This document shows positions 43,498 to 53,430 of a stretch of DNA of 64,000 bases, one piece after another (positions within the stretch are counted from its first letter, which is position 1; every line of letters starts with the position of its first letter). Both the position numbers and the translations under genes were made by a program. The notes beneath the pieces are model-generated. The model saw only the letters and a program-made list of their open reading frames with translations, was not told the origin of the DNA and ran no database searches. This DNA is from Ignavibacteriales bacterium (GTDB lineage: Bacteria > Bacteroidota > Ignavibacteria > Ignavibacteriales > Melioribacteraceae): the NCBI GenBank assembly GCA_021740915.1, contig JAIOYW010000018.1, forward strand, positions 1 to 64,000, read 5' to 3'.

Positions 43498-46400
43498 TCT
43501 CTTCTGAAAATCCGTTCCCTGTAAGTTTTTTTAATCTGTCGATTAGATTGTCAATCTTGTATCCTGACTCATCTGCCAAAGATTTAATATGAGCAGTCAC
43601 GAGGTAATATTTTTCAAGTTTTTGAATGACATTATTCTCCGCCTTTATCCGCTCGTTTTTGGTTGATGTTGTTTTCAGTTCCTGGAAAATGGCAGAGTAC
43701 TCTCTGACAGCCGCAGTTGTGAATAGCCAGTCAATGAGTATTTCAAATTTTTCTTTGGAATAATACCATATCTCTTCGTAATAATTCACACCGAGATAAT
43801 ATCTCACGTATTCATCCTTAAGCATATCAATTAGAACAGTAGTTTTCTCAAATTCGCCCTTATCTTCGTATAACCCGGTGTAATTCGAGTACAATTCTGG
43901 TAAGGAATTGAGGAATTTATCAGAATAATCGAGCATGATGTTCAGCAAAGTAACTTCACTCTGTATTTCAGATTCACCCCTTCCGGATGATCTCAGAATA
44001 TTTCGTGCAGGTTTATCCATCCGCATTATGGTGAGGAAATTGTCACTTGTGATATTCTCGGTTTTATCGAAAAGATTTTTAAGGGTATCAAAAGTAAAAT
44101 AAATCAGCGCAAAAACAATATTTTCAGAGTAGTTTCCTGCTTTTGACAATTGAAATGATTTTTCAAACTTAGAAAGACGGACATCGTGTTCTTCCTTAAT
44201 CTGATCAATCAATTGATAATTTGCAGCCTGAATGGTAAGAAGAAACTCTCTGAATTTTCCGGATACGGATTTAATATCCGCCTTTAAATGATAATGAGAA
44301 CCAACCCTATTGGCAAAAAGATTAAACCTGTTAAGGACGAATTTAATCTGATCAGTAACCGGAGGTTTTTCTTCAGTTACCGCATCAGTTATTAAGGAAA
44401 TCAGCGATTCCATACTTTCTTTTGTGAAAATATTCGTGAAGGTTTCGTGTACCGGCTGCAAATTCCTGTCCATTAGAGCATCTGATATACTTGGGACGCC
44501 TGACCCTGCAAGAAATGCGTCCAGCTCAGCATACTCTCCAGTTGAGTCATAGACTTCTCGGAAATCCAGAAAAATATTGTGTTTAAAAGCATTAAGAGTT
44601 ATCTGGTAACCCTCTGATTCAAAATATCCTGAGTGTCTTAAAAATTCAAGTTTAGAACTGTGATCGGTGTAGATGTAGAATATTTTTTCGCCATGTTTTA
44701 AGTTAAGCGCATCGAATAATGTGACTGTTTTAATACTTTTTGTGTCACCACTGCCGGCAACAAGTTTTGGAGTGGAGCGGAAAATTTTACCATAAGCAGT
44801 TTCGAATTTATTATTATAAAATACAATTGCTTTTTCAGAAGCGTGCTTATTAGTAAAAGCAAAAACATTTTCATTAATGTTTCCGTAATCGTCAATAAAA
44901 TCAAACATCCAGAAATCTTCAACCTGGCTGAATAAATACCTTTTTTTCATGAGAGGGAAGATTTCCCGTTTATGTCTTTCGACGAGATAGTCAATGGGTT
45001 CTTCGTTGTAATATGCCCTGCGGTATTCCATCCCATATTTCTCCGTGTAGCCTTCTACCTGCCCGTGACCGAACATCGGAAGCCCGGGTAAAGTTACCAT
45101 CATAAGCGCCACACCGAAGTATTTATCATCGGTCCCGAATTGTTTTATGGCGGTTTCTTCATCAGGATTGCTCATAAAGTTAACATATCTTTTCAGAATT
45201 TCAGGTTCAAATTCAAGAGTATTCGTTATAAGATCCCGGTATTTGGAATTTTCCTCCTTCATCATCATATGCATAAATGCCGAATTATATACCCGGTGCA
45301 TTCCAAGGGAGCGCACAAAATATCCTTCCATAAGCCAGAATGCTTCTGCAAGCAGTAATGTCTCGGGCATCTCATTATTAATACGATCAACAACCTCGCG
45401 CCAGAATTCATTGGGGAAAAGTCCGTCAAATTCTTCCTTAGTCAATGCATAATCAGCACGTGACGGAATGTCCCCTCCTTTCCCAGGCTCGGGAAACCAA
45501 AGTCGGGAATAATGCCGCTTCGTTAAAGTCATGGCAGCATCAAATCTGATGATTGAAAATTTGCGTGCAACCTCAAATATTTTCTGAATTACTGCTTCCC
45601 GGACTTCTGCTTTCATCATGTTAAGTTGTGAAGTATCATTCCAGGGCATATTCGTGCCGTCATTTCCGTGATAAAGGTATTTTATCTCTCCTGTTCTGTT
45701 ATCAACTCTCTGGAAAACAACAGCAGCGTCCGAATGCCGGAAATATCCATCTTCGACCCTGATCTGGACAGAATGATCTTCAGAAAGATTGGGACCGGTG
45801 AATTTGTAATTCGGGAAAGGCGGATAGTCGGATTGAACAAAATAATCCGGTTTTTCAACAACCCATTTGGAATAAATGCCAGTGTGATTCGGAACCATAT
45901 CGCTCGCAAGACGAATACCTCTCTCCTTCGCCCGCCTGTTCAGATCATTATAAGCCTCGTCTCCGCCGAGATCTGCTGCTATCTGGTAATCGTAGAGTGA
46001 ATAGGCTGAGGCAACCGCATCAATATTGCCCATAATATGTTTTATCCTCAATGAGGCGCTGCTTCTTTCCCAAATACCGATTAGCCACAAACCATTAAAA
46101 TTCCAGCTTTTTAAAAGCTCAAGTTCTTCGTCCGGAACCTGGTCTAATCTGTGGATATGGCGTTTATATTTCTTTGAAAGTTGATCGAGCCAGACATATG
46201 TATTTTTAGCTAACAGAACAACCTGCGGCATCCAGTGTGTATCCGGAGTAAACTGTTCAGGTTCTTCATAGTCAGTAACGGAAACTTTGGCATAATTAAA
46301 TGCAGATTTCCCAAGCACAAAATCGTCGTATTCGTTTCCGCTTTCGGCTTTGTATTTTGGAACAGGTACAGGAGGTGCTCCTCCAAATGACTGGTCGCCC

Positions 46401-47212
46401 TTAGAACCAAACATATTGAAATCTTCTTTAAATAAGTCGTAACTTGAAAAAATCCTTCGACTGAATTTATCGTAAATCAGGACTTTCCATTTCGTCATCA
46501 CAAAATCCAATTGGGCTTCCAGATCATCCGGGTGATTAATCAGCGGCGCCCGCAAAAACGAGAATAGATCCTGATCGTCAGGACCAAATTTTTTCTCATT
46601 TTGAAAAAAATGTTCAAGACTGTTTATAAGTTTTGCATAAGATTCTCTCTTTGCAAAATACTGATCGTCAAATAATTCCTTAAGTTTCGCTGCGCCTCTG
46701 TTAGAATTTTCAAGGTGTAGTAATATCAACTCTTCAAGAGCAATCTCTGTATTTTTTCTGCCGTCCTGTTCACTTCTGATATATTCTTCAACTGAAATAC
46801 TCCCGCGATAAACAGGCAGAGGCGGAAAGATTCGGATAAACTCACGAAGAATATCCTCTGTTTCTTCAATACCAAAGTTATTGTTCAAATGCGCCAGCGC
46901 CCTTTCGAATACTCCGGGATTTTCTGATTTTTCATATTCCCTGAGTATAAAATGAAAAATCTCATCCATAAGTCCGATGGCATTAACTTCACCGTTTGTG
47001 ATAAATAACTCAGCACTACGCTTACTATTTACCCTCTGTACAAATTTCCTGACCATAGGGAAATTTGTAACAATTACTTTACCATTAAATGAAAATAAGG
47101 ATTCATCCAGGTCGTATTTTTTACGCACATTACCGGCTATATGAAATTCATAATTCGAATTTTGATTAAACCTTTGTGAGGTAATTAACGGAATAAAACT
47201 ATAATTTTTCAT
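43481..47212 (-). CDS. Very long GH13 alpha-amylase-family enzyme, cytoplasmic
   Basis: 1243 residues without a signal peptide. The GH13 barrel is visible at about 340-760: DMVPNH (438-443), IRFDAAM with nucleophile Asp at about 558, LLAEAFW with acid Glu at about 623, and NPDEE for the fourth conserved region. About 300 residues lie before the barrel and 400 after it, neither of which I recognise; the C-terminal part is mostly helical. Length and lack of export point to intracellular alpha-glucan metabolism, perhaps glycogen or maltose conversion. Exact activity unknown. Confidence 0.85.
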   Translation of the reverse strand: MKNYSFIPLITSQRFNQNSNYEFHIAGNVRKKYDLDESLFSFNGKVIVTNFPMVRKFVQRVNSKRSAELFITNGEVNAIGLMDEIFHFILREYEKSENPGVFERALAHLNNNFGIEETEDILREFIRIFPPLPVYRGSISVEEYIRSEQDGRKNTEIALEELILLHLENSNRGAAKLKELFDDQYFAKRESYAKLINSLEHFFQNEKKFGPDDQDLFSFLRAPLINHPDDLEAQLDFVMTKWKVLIYDKFSRRIFSSYDLFKEDFNMFGSKGDQSFGGAPPVPVPKYKAESGNEYDDFVLGKSAFNYAKVSVTDYEEPEQFTPDTHWMPQVVLLAKNTYVWLDQLSKKYKRHIHRLDQVPDEELELLKSWNFNGLWLIGIWERSSASLRIKHIMGNIDAVASAYSLYDYQIAADLGGDEAYNDLNRRAKERGIRLASDMVPNHTGIYSKWVVEKPDYFVQSDYPPFPNYKFTGPNLSEDHSVQIRVEDGYFRHSDAAVVFQRVDNRTGEIKYLYHGNDGTNMPWNDTSQLNMMKAEVREAVIQKIFEVARKFSIIRFDAAMTLTKRHYSRLWFPEPGKGGDIPSRADYALTKEEFDGLFPNEFWREVVDRINNEMPETLLLAEAFWLMEGYFVRSLGMHRVYNSAFMHMMMKEENSKYRDLITNTLEFEPEILKRYVNFMSNPDEETAIKQFGTDDKYFGVALMMVTLPGLPMFGHGQVEGYTEKYGMEYRRAYYNEEPIDYLVERHKREIFPLMKKRYLFSQVEDFWMFDFIDDYGNINENVFAFTNKHASEKAIVFYNNKFETAYGKIFRSTPKLVAGSGDTKSIKTVTLFDALNLKHGEKIFYIYTDHSSKLEFLRHSGYFESEGYQITLNAFKHNIFLDFREVYDSTGEYAELDAFLAGSGVPSISDALMDRNLQPVHETFTNIFTKESMESLISLITDAVTEEKPPVTDQIKFVLNRFNLFANRVGSHYHLKADIKSVSGKFREFLLTIQAANYQLIDQIKEEHDVRLSKFEKSFQLSKAGNYSENIVFALIYFTFDTLKNLFDKTENITSDNFLTIMRMDKPARNILRSSGRGESEIQSEVTLLNIMLDYSDKFLNSLPELYSNYTGLYEDKGEFEKTTVLIDMLKDEYVRYYLGVNYYEEIWYYSKEKFEILIDWLFTTAAVREYSAIFQELKTTSTKNERIKAENNVIQKLEKYYLVTAHIKSLADESGYKIDNLIDRLKKLTGNGFSEEIIVEI

Positions 47213-47531
47213 TTACCGGACCATTTTTGGAGTTTGACAAACAAAGTGCTGAAATATAAATAATTCTTGCCAAAGATATACTAAATAACTGCAAACATTG
47301 AACAACTCTTGTTCCTAAAATAGGCAAAGATTTGCGCTTAAGCTTTAGGCTAAATTGTTTTGTGGTTTTCCTTTCAGAATGCAGAAAGGACAGATAAACA
47401 GAATCTCCAAATTCACTTGAGAAATAAATATCGGCTCAACACCCGTTTGTTTAAATCAAGCACTGCCATTAACTCTCGTTCAAAAATATTATATTTAAAG
47501 TTTATTAAAATTCAGGTAAAAATACCTAATT
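47213..47531. other. 319-base intergenic region between the GH13 gene and mutS
   Basis: AT-rich gap between divergent genes; it must hold both promoters, but no clear -35/-10 pair stands out. A small hairpin AGGTA-AAAA-TACCT (47514-47527) sits just before the mutS start and covers the only AGG near it. A short open frame crosses this gap but has no coding character. No RNA gene seen. Confidence 0.5.
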
Positions 47532-50144
47532 ATGTCAGTCACACCTTTGATGGCTCAGTACAACAAAGTAAAACAAGAATACCCGGATACTATACTTTTA
47601 TTCCGGATTGGCGATTTTTTTGAAACTTTTGACGATGATGCAAAAACTGCATCAAAAGTCCTTGGTATTACACTGACTAAAAGGTCCAATGGCGCTGCAG
47701 GCGATGTTCCTCTTGCAGGATTTCCCCATCATGCAGTGGATACATATCTGCCGAAACTCGTTCGGGCTGGTTACCGCGTTGCAATCTGTGAGCAGGTTGA
47801 GGATCCAAAATTTGCCAAAGGAATTGTAAAAAGAGAAGTAATTGAAGTTGTCACTCCCGGAGTTGCACTTTCGGATAAAATCCTGGATCACAAAAGGAAT
47901 AATTATTTACTAGCTGTTTTTGTAAAAAATGGCACCGCCGGTATTTCTTTCAGCGATATTTCTACTGGCGAATTCTATGCATATAGTATTCCGGAAAAAG
48001 AGATTGAGGCACAACTTGGACTAATAAGTCCATCTGAGATATTAGTTTCTAAAAGACAGAAGGATTATCTGAGTGAAACTATCCGGAAATTTAATCCTAA
48101 CCTGAGAATGACGCTTATAGATGATTGGCTTTTCGGATTTGAATTCTGCCGTGATCTGCTGCTCGGGCAATTTTCGACAAAAAACCTCAAAGGATTCGGG
48201 ATTGAAGGAAATGAAAATATTATTATTGCCGCAGGCGTTAATCTAAATTACCTGAAAGACACTCAGAAGGCAGCTCTCCCCCATCTTAATAAAATTTCTC
48301 TCTTCAACCCTTCCGATTTTATGTATTTGGATAATTCAACGAAGAGAAATCTTGAAATCCTTTTTACTATGCAGGACGGGTCTTACGAAGGCAGTCTATT
48401 TTCGATTCTCGATTCAACATCGACTTCAATGGGGGCAAGACTATTAAAAAAATGGATTATTGCACCTCTGAAAAATGTTGATGCAATAAACAGAAGGCTC
48501 GATAGCGTAGATGTTTTTTACCGGTCTGATGATATCCGTTCCGATCTTATGACTCAACTTAAAGGAATTGGTGATCTGGAGAGACTGACATCAAAAATTT
48601 GTACTGGCAGGGTTAATCCACGCGAATTGAATGTCCTCAAAAATTCAATAAGGATTCTTCCTGTGATAATCCTCAAATTGCGCTCAGTTTCCGATCCTGT
48701 GCTTAATTCACTTGCAGACGCACTTAAGCCCCTTGATCAAATTGCTGAAAAAATAGAATTGGCAATTGACGATGAACCAGCGCTTTCTTTTTCGGATGGC
48801 GGAGTTCTCAGGAATGGTTATAATTCGGAACTGGATGAACTGCGTTCACTTTCAATGAATGCAAAAACCTGGATTGCAAATCTTCAGAGAACCGAAAGAG
48901 AGCGGAGTAACATTTCTTCTCTTAAAGTAAGCTATAATAAAGTCTTCGGTTATTATATTGAGATAAGCAATGCACATAAAAATAAAATTCCAGAAGATTA
49001 TATAAGGAAACAGACTTTAGTTAACAGTGAAAGATATATAACACCGGAACTTAAGGAATATGAAGATAAAATTTTGCATGCCGAGGAAAGGATTTCGGGA
49101 CTCGAAGCCAGGCTTTATAATGAGCTTGTAAGCGAAATTGCGTTGGAAACAGTCGCTTTGCAGGAAAATGCTTCGATTGTGGCTATGATAGATTGTTTTC
49201 TGAGTTTTGCAGAATGCGCTGTTAAATATAATTATGTGAAACCTGTTGTCGATGATTCAGAATTGCTCGAGATTGTAAAGGGCAGGCATCCGGTAGTTGA
49301 GAGAATTCTGCCGCCGGGAGAAAAATATACTCCTAATGACTGCATGATGAATAATTCTGATACACAGATAATACTGCTGACCGGTCCAAACATGGCTGGT
49401 AAATCGGTATATCTGAGACAGACTGGTCTGGTCGTCTTACTTGCTCAGATTGGGTCCTTTGTTCCTGCTGATTCAGCCAGGATTGGAGTTACCGACAGAA
49501 TTTACACAAGGGTGGGTGCGAGTGATAACATCACATCAGGTGAAAGCACCTTTCTGGTTGAGATGCAGGAAGCAGCCAATATTCTGAACAATGCTACAGG
49601 TAAAAGCCTTATCCTTCTTGATGAGATCGGCAGGGGAACAAGCACTTTCGATGGCATTTCCATTGCCTGGGCGATTACTGAATATCTCCACGAAAATAAA
49701 GAAGTCGCTGCAAAAACACTTTTCGCAACACATTATCATGAACTGAATGAGATGTCTTCAATTTTTCCAAGGATAAAAAACTTCAAAGTGGAAGTGAGAG
49801 AATATGGAGACAAAGTTATATTTCTCCATAAAGTTACATCAGGGGGAGCAGACCATAGTTACGGCATTCAGGTTGCAAGAATGGCGGGACTTCCTCCTTT
49901 CGTAACAGATCGGGCAAAAGAAATTCTTGCAAATCTTGAAAGTAAGGAGTTGACACCTTATGAGATTAAAAAAGCAAAAGCCTCAAAATTCAGTTCGGAT
50001 AACGGAATTCAGCTTAACCTCTTCGAAATTAAGGATGATGCTATGCGTCAGGAGATTAGAGGTATAAAGATAGAAAACATGACCCCGCTTGATGCTCTCA
50101 ATAAATTAAATGAACTAAAAAAGAAACTGGATGATAACAAATGA
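47532..50144 (+). CDS. mutS: DNA mismatch repair protein MutS
   Basis: 870 residues. The N-terminal mismatch-binding domain has the Phe-x-Glu phrase (GDFFETF) that stacks on the mispair. The C-terminal ATPase has Walker A TGPNMAGKSVYLRQ, Walker B LILLDEIGRGTSTFDG and the FATHYHEL signature His. It recognises mismatches and small loops and starts repair with MutL. Its stop overlaps the next start (ATGA). Confidence 0.97.
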   Translation: MSVTPLMAQYNKVKQEYPDTILLFRIGDFFETFDDDAKTASKVLGITLTKRSNGAAGDVPLAGFPHHAVDTYLPKLVRAGYRVAICEQVEDPKFAKGIVKREVIEVVTPGVALSDKILDHKRNNYLLAVFVKNGTAGISFSDISTGEFYAYSIPEKEIEAQLGLISPSEILVSKRQKDYLSETIRKFNPNLRMTLIDDWLFGFEFCRDLLLGQFSTKNLKGFGIEGNENIIIAAGVNLNYLKDTQKAALPHLNKISLFNPSDFMYLDNSTKRNLEILFTMQDGSYEGSLFSILDSTSTSMGARLLKKWIIAPLKNVDAINRRLDSVDVFYRSDDIRSDLMTQLKGIGDLERLTSKICTGRVNPRELNVLKNSIRILPVIILKLRSVSDPVLNSLADALKPLDQIAEKIELAIDDEPALSFSDGGVLRNGYNSELDELRSLSMNAKTWIANLQRTERERSNISSLKVSYNKVFGYYIEISNAHKNKIPEDYIRKQTLVNSERYITPELKEYEDKILHAEERISGLEARLYNELVSEIALETVALQENASIVAMIDCFLSFAECAVKYNYVKPVVDDSELLEIVKGRHPVVERILPPGEKYTPNDCMMNNSDTQIILLTGPNMAGKSVYLRQTGLVVLLAQIGSFVPADSARIGVTDRIYTRVGASDNITSGESTFLVEMQEAANILNNATGKSLILLDEIGRGTSTFDGISIAWAITEYLHENKEVAAKTLFATHYHELNEMSSIFPRIKNFKVEVREYGDKVIFLHKVTSGGADHSYGIQVARMAGLPPFVTDRAKEILANLESKELTPYEIKKAKASKFSSDNGIQLNLFEIKDDAMRQEIRGIKIENMTPLDALNKLNELKKKLDDNK

Positions 50145-50743
50145 AATTTATTACCCTGGTTTTTGTCTTTCTTTTCACTTATAGCTGCGCGCATAAAAAC
50201 GCATCATCCGAATATGAATTGAAGATCAGACAACATCGTGACGCCCAAAATGATTTTATGAAAAATTCTCCCGATTCCCCGTTCAATGCGAAAACAAAAG
50301 TTGATTTTCACCCTCTTAAATTTTATGACCCGGATACAAATTTTATTTTCAGGAGCCGGCTTTTTCTTTATGATGAAGCAGATTCACTTCTCATTTATGG
50401 AACAAAGGGCGAACCAAGGAAGACCTGGAGAATCGGTTTTTTTACTCTAAATTATAATAGTGTGATCCACAGATTGAATTTATATAAAAGTATCAGCAGA
50501 AGCGGAAAGGAGTATCATGGAATATGGTTCACTGATGAAACAACTGGCGATGAGACTTACGGCGTCGGCCGTTATCTTGATTTCGAAATGTCCGAAGATG
50601 TGAATAATCTATATACAATTGATTTCAACTATGCCTATAATCCCTATTGTTCGTATAGCAGTGAATATTCCTGCGCAATTCCTACCAAAGAAGACCATCT
50701 GCGTTTTGAAGTGAAAGCAGGTGAAAAAATATTTCATGATTAG
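50141..50743 (+). CDS. DUF1684 lipoprotein
   Basis: 200 residues. Short lipoprotein signal MKFITLVFVFLFTYSC. The mature part has the DUF1684 features: an early HRDAQNDFMKNSPDSPF, YGVGRYLDFEM, DFNYAYNPYCSYSSEYSCAIP and a final VKAGEKIF. The function of the family is unknown; it is often periplasmic or outer membrane attached. Cotranslated with mutS by a 4-base overlap, which is probably only an operon of convenience. Confidence 0.88.
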   Translation: MKFITLVFVFLFTYSCAHKNASSEYELKIRQHRDAQNDFMKNSPDSPFNAKTKVDFHPLKFYDPDTNFIFRSRLFLYDEADSLLIYGTKGEPRKTWRIGFFTLNYNSVIHRLNLYKSISRSGKEYHGIWFTDETTGDETYGVGRYLDFEMSEDVNNLYTIDFNYAYNPYCSYSSEYSCAIPTKEDHLRFEVKAGEKIFHD

Positions 50744-50785
50744 AGTGATATGCGAAAATTTTTGATCGCTTCACTCAAAAAGATT

Positions 50786-50812
50786 TATGAAGGGGCAAAC
50801 AGCCCCTTCATA
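50786..50812 (-). terminator. Strong hairpin terminator, end of the dcw operon
   Basis: TATGAAGGGGC (50786-50796) pairs perfectly with GCCCCTTCATA (50802-50812) around AAACA, an 11-bp stem. Read on the minus strand it is followed by AATCTTTTT, so it ends transcription past ftsZ. It lies between convergent genes and may also stop the mutS transcript. A second AT-only palindrome (50811-50827) adjoins it. Confidence 0.85.
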
Positions 50813-50841
50813 ATAATAGTATTATTATTTCAGGTCAGTAA

Positions 50842-52107
50842 TTAGTCCAAAAGTGAAGAGAATACGTCTCTGTCCTGAGTGGTGTCATATTTCTTTTTTT
50901 CTGCATAATAATCGTGATTCATCTCACCATTGGCCACTTTTTTTGGCGCTGGATTGGTATAGCCGGCACTGATGTCAAAATCCTCTGGTTCACCCGGAGC
51001 CTGGTTTCTTCCAAATCCATAGCTAATAGAGTTTTTATTTACCAGGGATGGTTTTCTGTCTGTATTCTGATTTATTTCCTGAAAAGGATTCTTTACTTTT
51101 TCTCTGCCACCGCCGTCAGGAGCGTCAAAACCGGTTGCAATGACTGTATATGAAACTGTATCCTTCATATCACTCCGGTTCACCCACCCGAATATGACAT
51201 CAACGTCATCGCCAGCAGCATCAAAAATCACATTATTACCTGCATTGATTTCCTGAATTGTAAGATTATCAGGTCCCGACACATTAAGCAGGATATTTTT
51301 TGCACCTTTTATCTTAACTCCTTCAAGAAGCGGAGATGTTATTGCTTTTTCAGCAGCCTCGATTGCACGGTTTTCTCCGCTAGCCAATCCACATCCCATA
51401 AGCGCTTCACCAGAATTCCGCATTACTGATTTTACATCTGAAAAGTCAACATTTATAATACCCCTTACAGTAATAATATCAGCAATTCCTCTTGTTGCCT
51501 GATAAAGCACGTCATTCGGTGCGTCAAAAGCCTGAGTAGCCGGAATATTATTTTCGATGATATTTAATATCCGGTCATTAGGTATCACTATAAGGCTGTC
51601 AACATACTGCTTCAATTCATTTATGCCTTGCTCTGCGCGCAGATATCTTTTCTTTCCTTCCCATCTGAAAGGCTTTGTAACTATGGCAACAACGAGAGCG
51701 CCCAGTGTTTTTGCAACAGAGGCTACTATAGGAGCGCCGCCGGTACCCGTACCACCACCCATTCCTGCTGTGATAAATACCATATCACTTCCACGGAGCA
51801 CTTTTTCTACAGCCAGCCTGTCTTCCTCAGTGGCTTCTCTTCCAATTTTTGGATCTGCTCCGGTTCCCAATCCTTTGGTCGTTGTATTTCCAATCTGGAT
51901 TTTATGATTTGCTGTACTGTATTTCAAAGCCTGGGCATCAGTATTCATTGCAACAAATTCAACACCCTCGAGGCCTTTTTTGATCATGGATTCGATAGCG
52001 TTACAGCCTCCTCCGCCAACTCCCACAACTTTGATCACAGCATTTTTATCGTAGAATTTTGAATCTTTCTGATTTACTTCTTCAAGATCCAGTGCTATTC
52101 TAGGCAT
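50842..52107 (-). CDS. ftsZ: Cell division protein FtsZ
   Basis: 421 residues. The GTP-binding tubulin motif is GGGTGTGGAP, and the T7 catalytic loop is NVDFSDV with both acidic residues. The start has an excellent GGAGG four bases before the ATG. A variable linker (about 340-400) leads to a C-terminal DRDVFSSLLD, which does not resemble the usual IPxFLR-type peptide that binds FtsA, ZipA and others. It assembles the Z-ring at mid-cell. Last gene of the dcw operon. Confidence 0.98.
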   Translation of the reverse strand: MPRIALDLEEVNQKDSKFYDKNAVIKVVGVGGGGCNAIESMIKKGLEGVEFVAMNTDAQALKYSTANHKIQIGNTTTKGLGTGADPKIGREATEEDRLAVEKVLRGSDMVFITAGMGGGTGTGGAPIVASVAKTLGALVVAIVTKPFRWEGKKRYLRAEQGINELKQYVDSLIVIPNDRILNIIENNIPATQAFDAPNDVLYQATRGIADIITVRGIINVDFSDVKSVMRNSGEALMGCGLASGENRAIEAAEKAITSPLLEGVKIKGAKNILLNVSGPDNLTIQEINAGNNVIFDAAGDDVDVIFGWVNRSDMKDTVSYTVIATGFDAPDGGGREKVKNPFQEINQNTDRKPSLVNKNSISYGFGRNQAPGEPEDFDISAGYTNPAPKKVANGEMNHDYYAEKKKYDTTQDRDVFSSLLD

Positions 52108-52122
52108 ATTGCCTCCGTCTGT

Positions 52123-53430
52123 TTATATAAATTCATCAACAATTTTTTTAATAGAATTTTTAAGTTTATTTAGTCGTTCAGTTTTTGGTTTAACCGCTTT
52201 TGCAACCGGAACTTCTTTTTCAGCATCCTCACCAGATGCCTCTTTTTCCTCAGGAATTGCTTTTATTTCAATCTTCTCAAAATCATCAACCGGACTGCCT
52301 TCCCTCTCGAGAATAAGACCAAAAACTGCTGCATATTCAGGATGATCCATCATGATTGAGTTTTCATGGTCAATATGTTGTGGTAACCCAATCCTTGTCT
52401 GAGCTTTGAAAAACTCTTCTGAAAGCTCACAGATGCCGCGCAGTCTGGCCCCGCCGCCGGTAATAACAACCCCGGCATTAATGAGGCTTTCCATTTTATT
52501 CTGAATAACGAAGTTCTCAACTGCAGTAAAGAGCTGCACCATTTTTTCGTTTATTATTTGTGTGAGAAGATTTACTGAAACTTTATCGGTTCCTCTCCCA
52601 CCTACCCGATTGACCACGATATCATTTGGATTAAGAATCAACTTCTCCGAAGCATATCCGGCATCCTTTTTAATTCTCTCTGCTTCGGATATCGAGATTG
52701 TAAATGCCTGCCTGATATCAGCGGTTATATCTTTCCCGCCTATATTGATCGATTTTGTAGCACGAAGAGCTTTATCCTTGTAGATAGCCATATCGGTGCA
52801 CTCCCCGCCGATATCCAGTAAAACAACTCCAAGATCTGTTTCATTTGGATCGAGCACTGATTTCCCTGCTGCCATCGGTTGAAGCATCATTTCCTTTATC
52901 CGGTAACCTGCTCTCTCAACAGCCGTCTTGATGTTATCCAAAAATGTAACTGATCCTAAGACGACATGATTTAATGCTTCAAGTCTTTGTCCAATACTTC
53001 CAACCGGCTCAGTAATTCCTGCCTGTCCGTCAATAATGTAATCTTCTGAAATAACATGAAGAATACGTTTATCAGCTGGAATATTGATCACATTAATCTC
53101 AGACTTTAGTCGTTCAATATCATCTTCGCTGATCTCTCTCTGAGGATGGGTGATATTAACGTAATTCCGATGCCGGAGACTCATCACCTGATTTCCCGAT
53201 ATTCCAACAATTATTTCTTTAACTGCAACCCGGGCAATTCTTTCAGCTTCTTTAATGGCTCTATAAACTGCATCGCCAGTTCTCTGAACATTAACAACAT
53301 TTCCTGTAATCAATTTATCAGCCTGAACTACTGAAAAGCCAAGTATTTTAATTTTTTCACCTATAGGTTCTCCAATTACTGCACATACTTTGGTTGTCCC
53401 TATATCCAGTCCGCAAACGATCGATCTCAT
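52123..53430 (-). CDS. ftsA: Cell division protein FtsA
   Basis: 435 residues, actin-like ATPase. Phosphate-binding GLDIGTTKVCAVIG and second phosphate loop LLDIGGECTDMAIY are present, with GGGARLRG for the adenosine site. An acidic linker (about 375-410, Glu and Lys rich) leads to the membrane-binding amphipathic helix LNKLKNSIKKIVDEFI at the very C-terminus. It tethers FtsZ to the membrane and recruits later division proteins. Its start overlaps the ftsQ stop; ftsZ follows after 15 bases. Confidence 0.97.
   Translation of the reverse strand: MRSIVCGLDIGTTKVCAVIGEPIGEKIKILGFSVVQADKLITGNVVNVQRTGDAVYRAIKEAERIARVAVKEIIVGISGNQVMSLRHRNYVNITHPQREISEDDIERLKSEINVINIPADKRILHVISEDYIIDGQAGITEPVGSIGQRLEALNHVVLGSVTFLDNIKTAVERAGYRIKEMMLQPMAAGKSVLDPNETDLGVVLLDIGGECTDMAIYKDKALRATKSINIGGKDITADIRQAFTISISEAERIKKDAGYASEKLILNPNDIVVNRVGGRGTDKVSVNLLTQIINEKMVQLFTAVENFVIQNKMESLINAGVVITGGGARLRGICELSEEFFKAQTRIGLPQHIDHENSIMMDHPEYAAVFGLILEREGSPVDDFEKIEIKAIPEEKEASGEDAEKEVPVAKAVKPKTERLNKLKNSIKKIVDEFI

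Noticed and set aside
47360-47623. Open frame spanning the gap before mutS
   Set aside because: No coding character and overlaps mutS in another frame.
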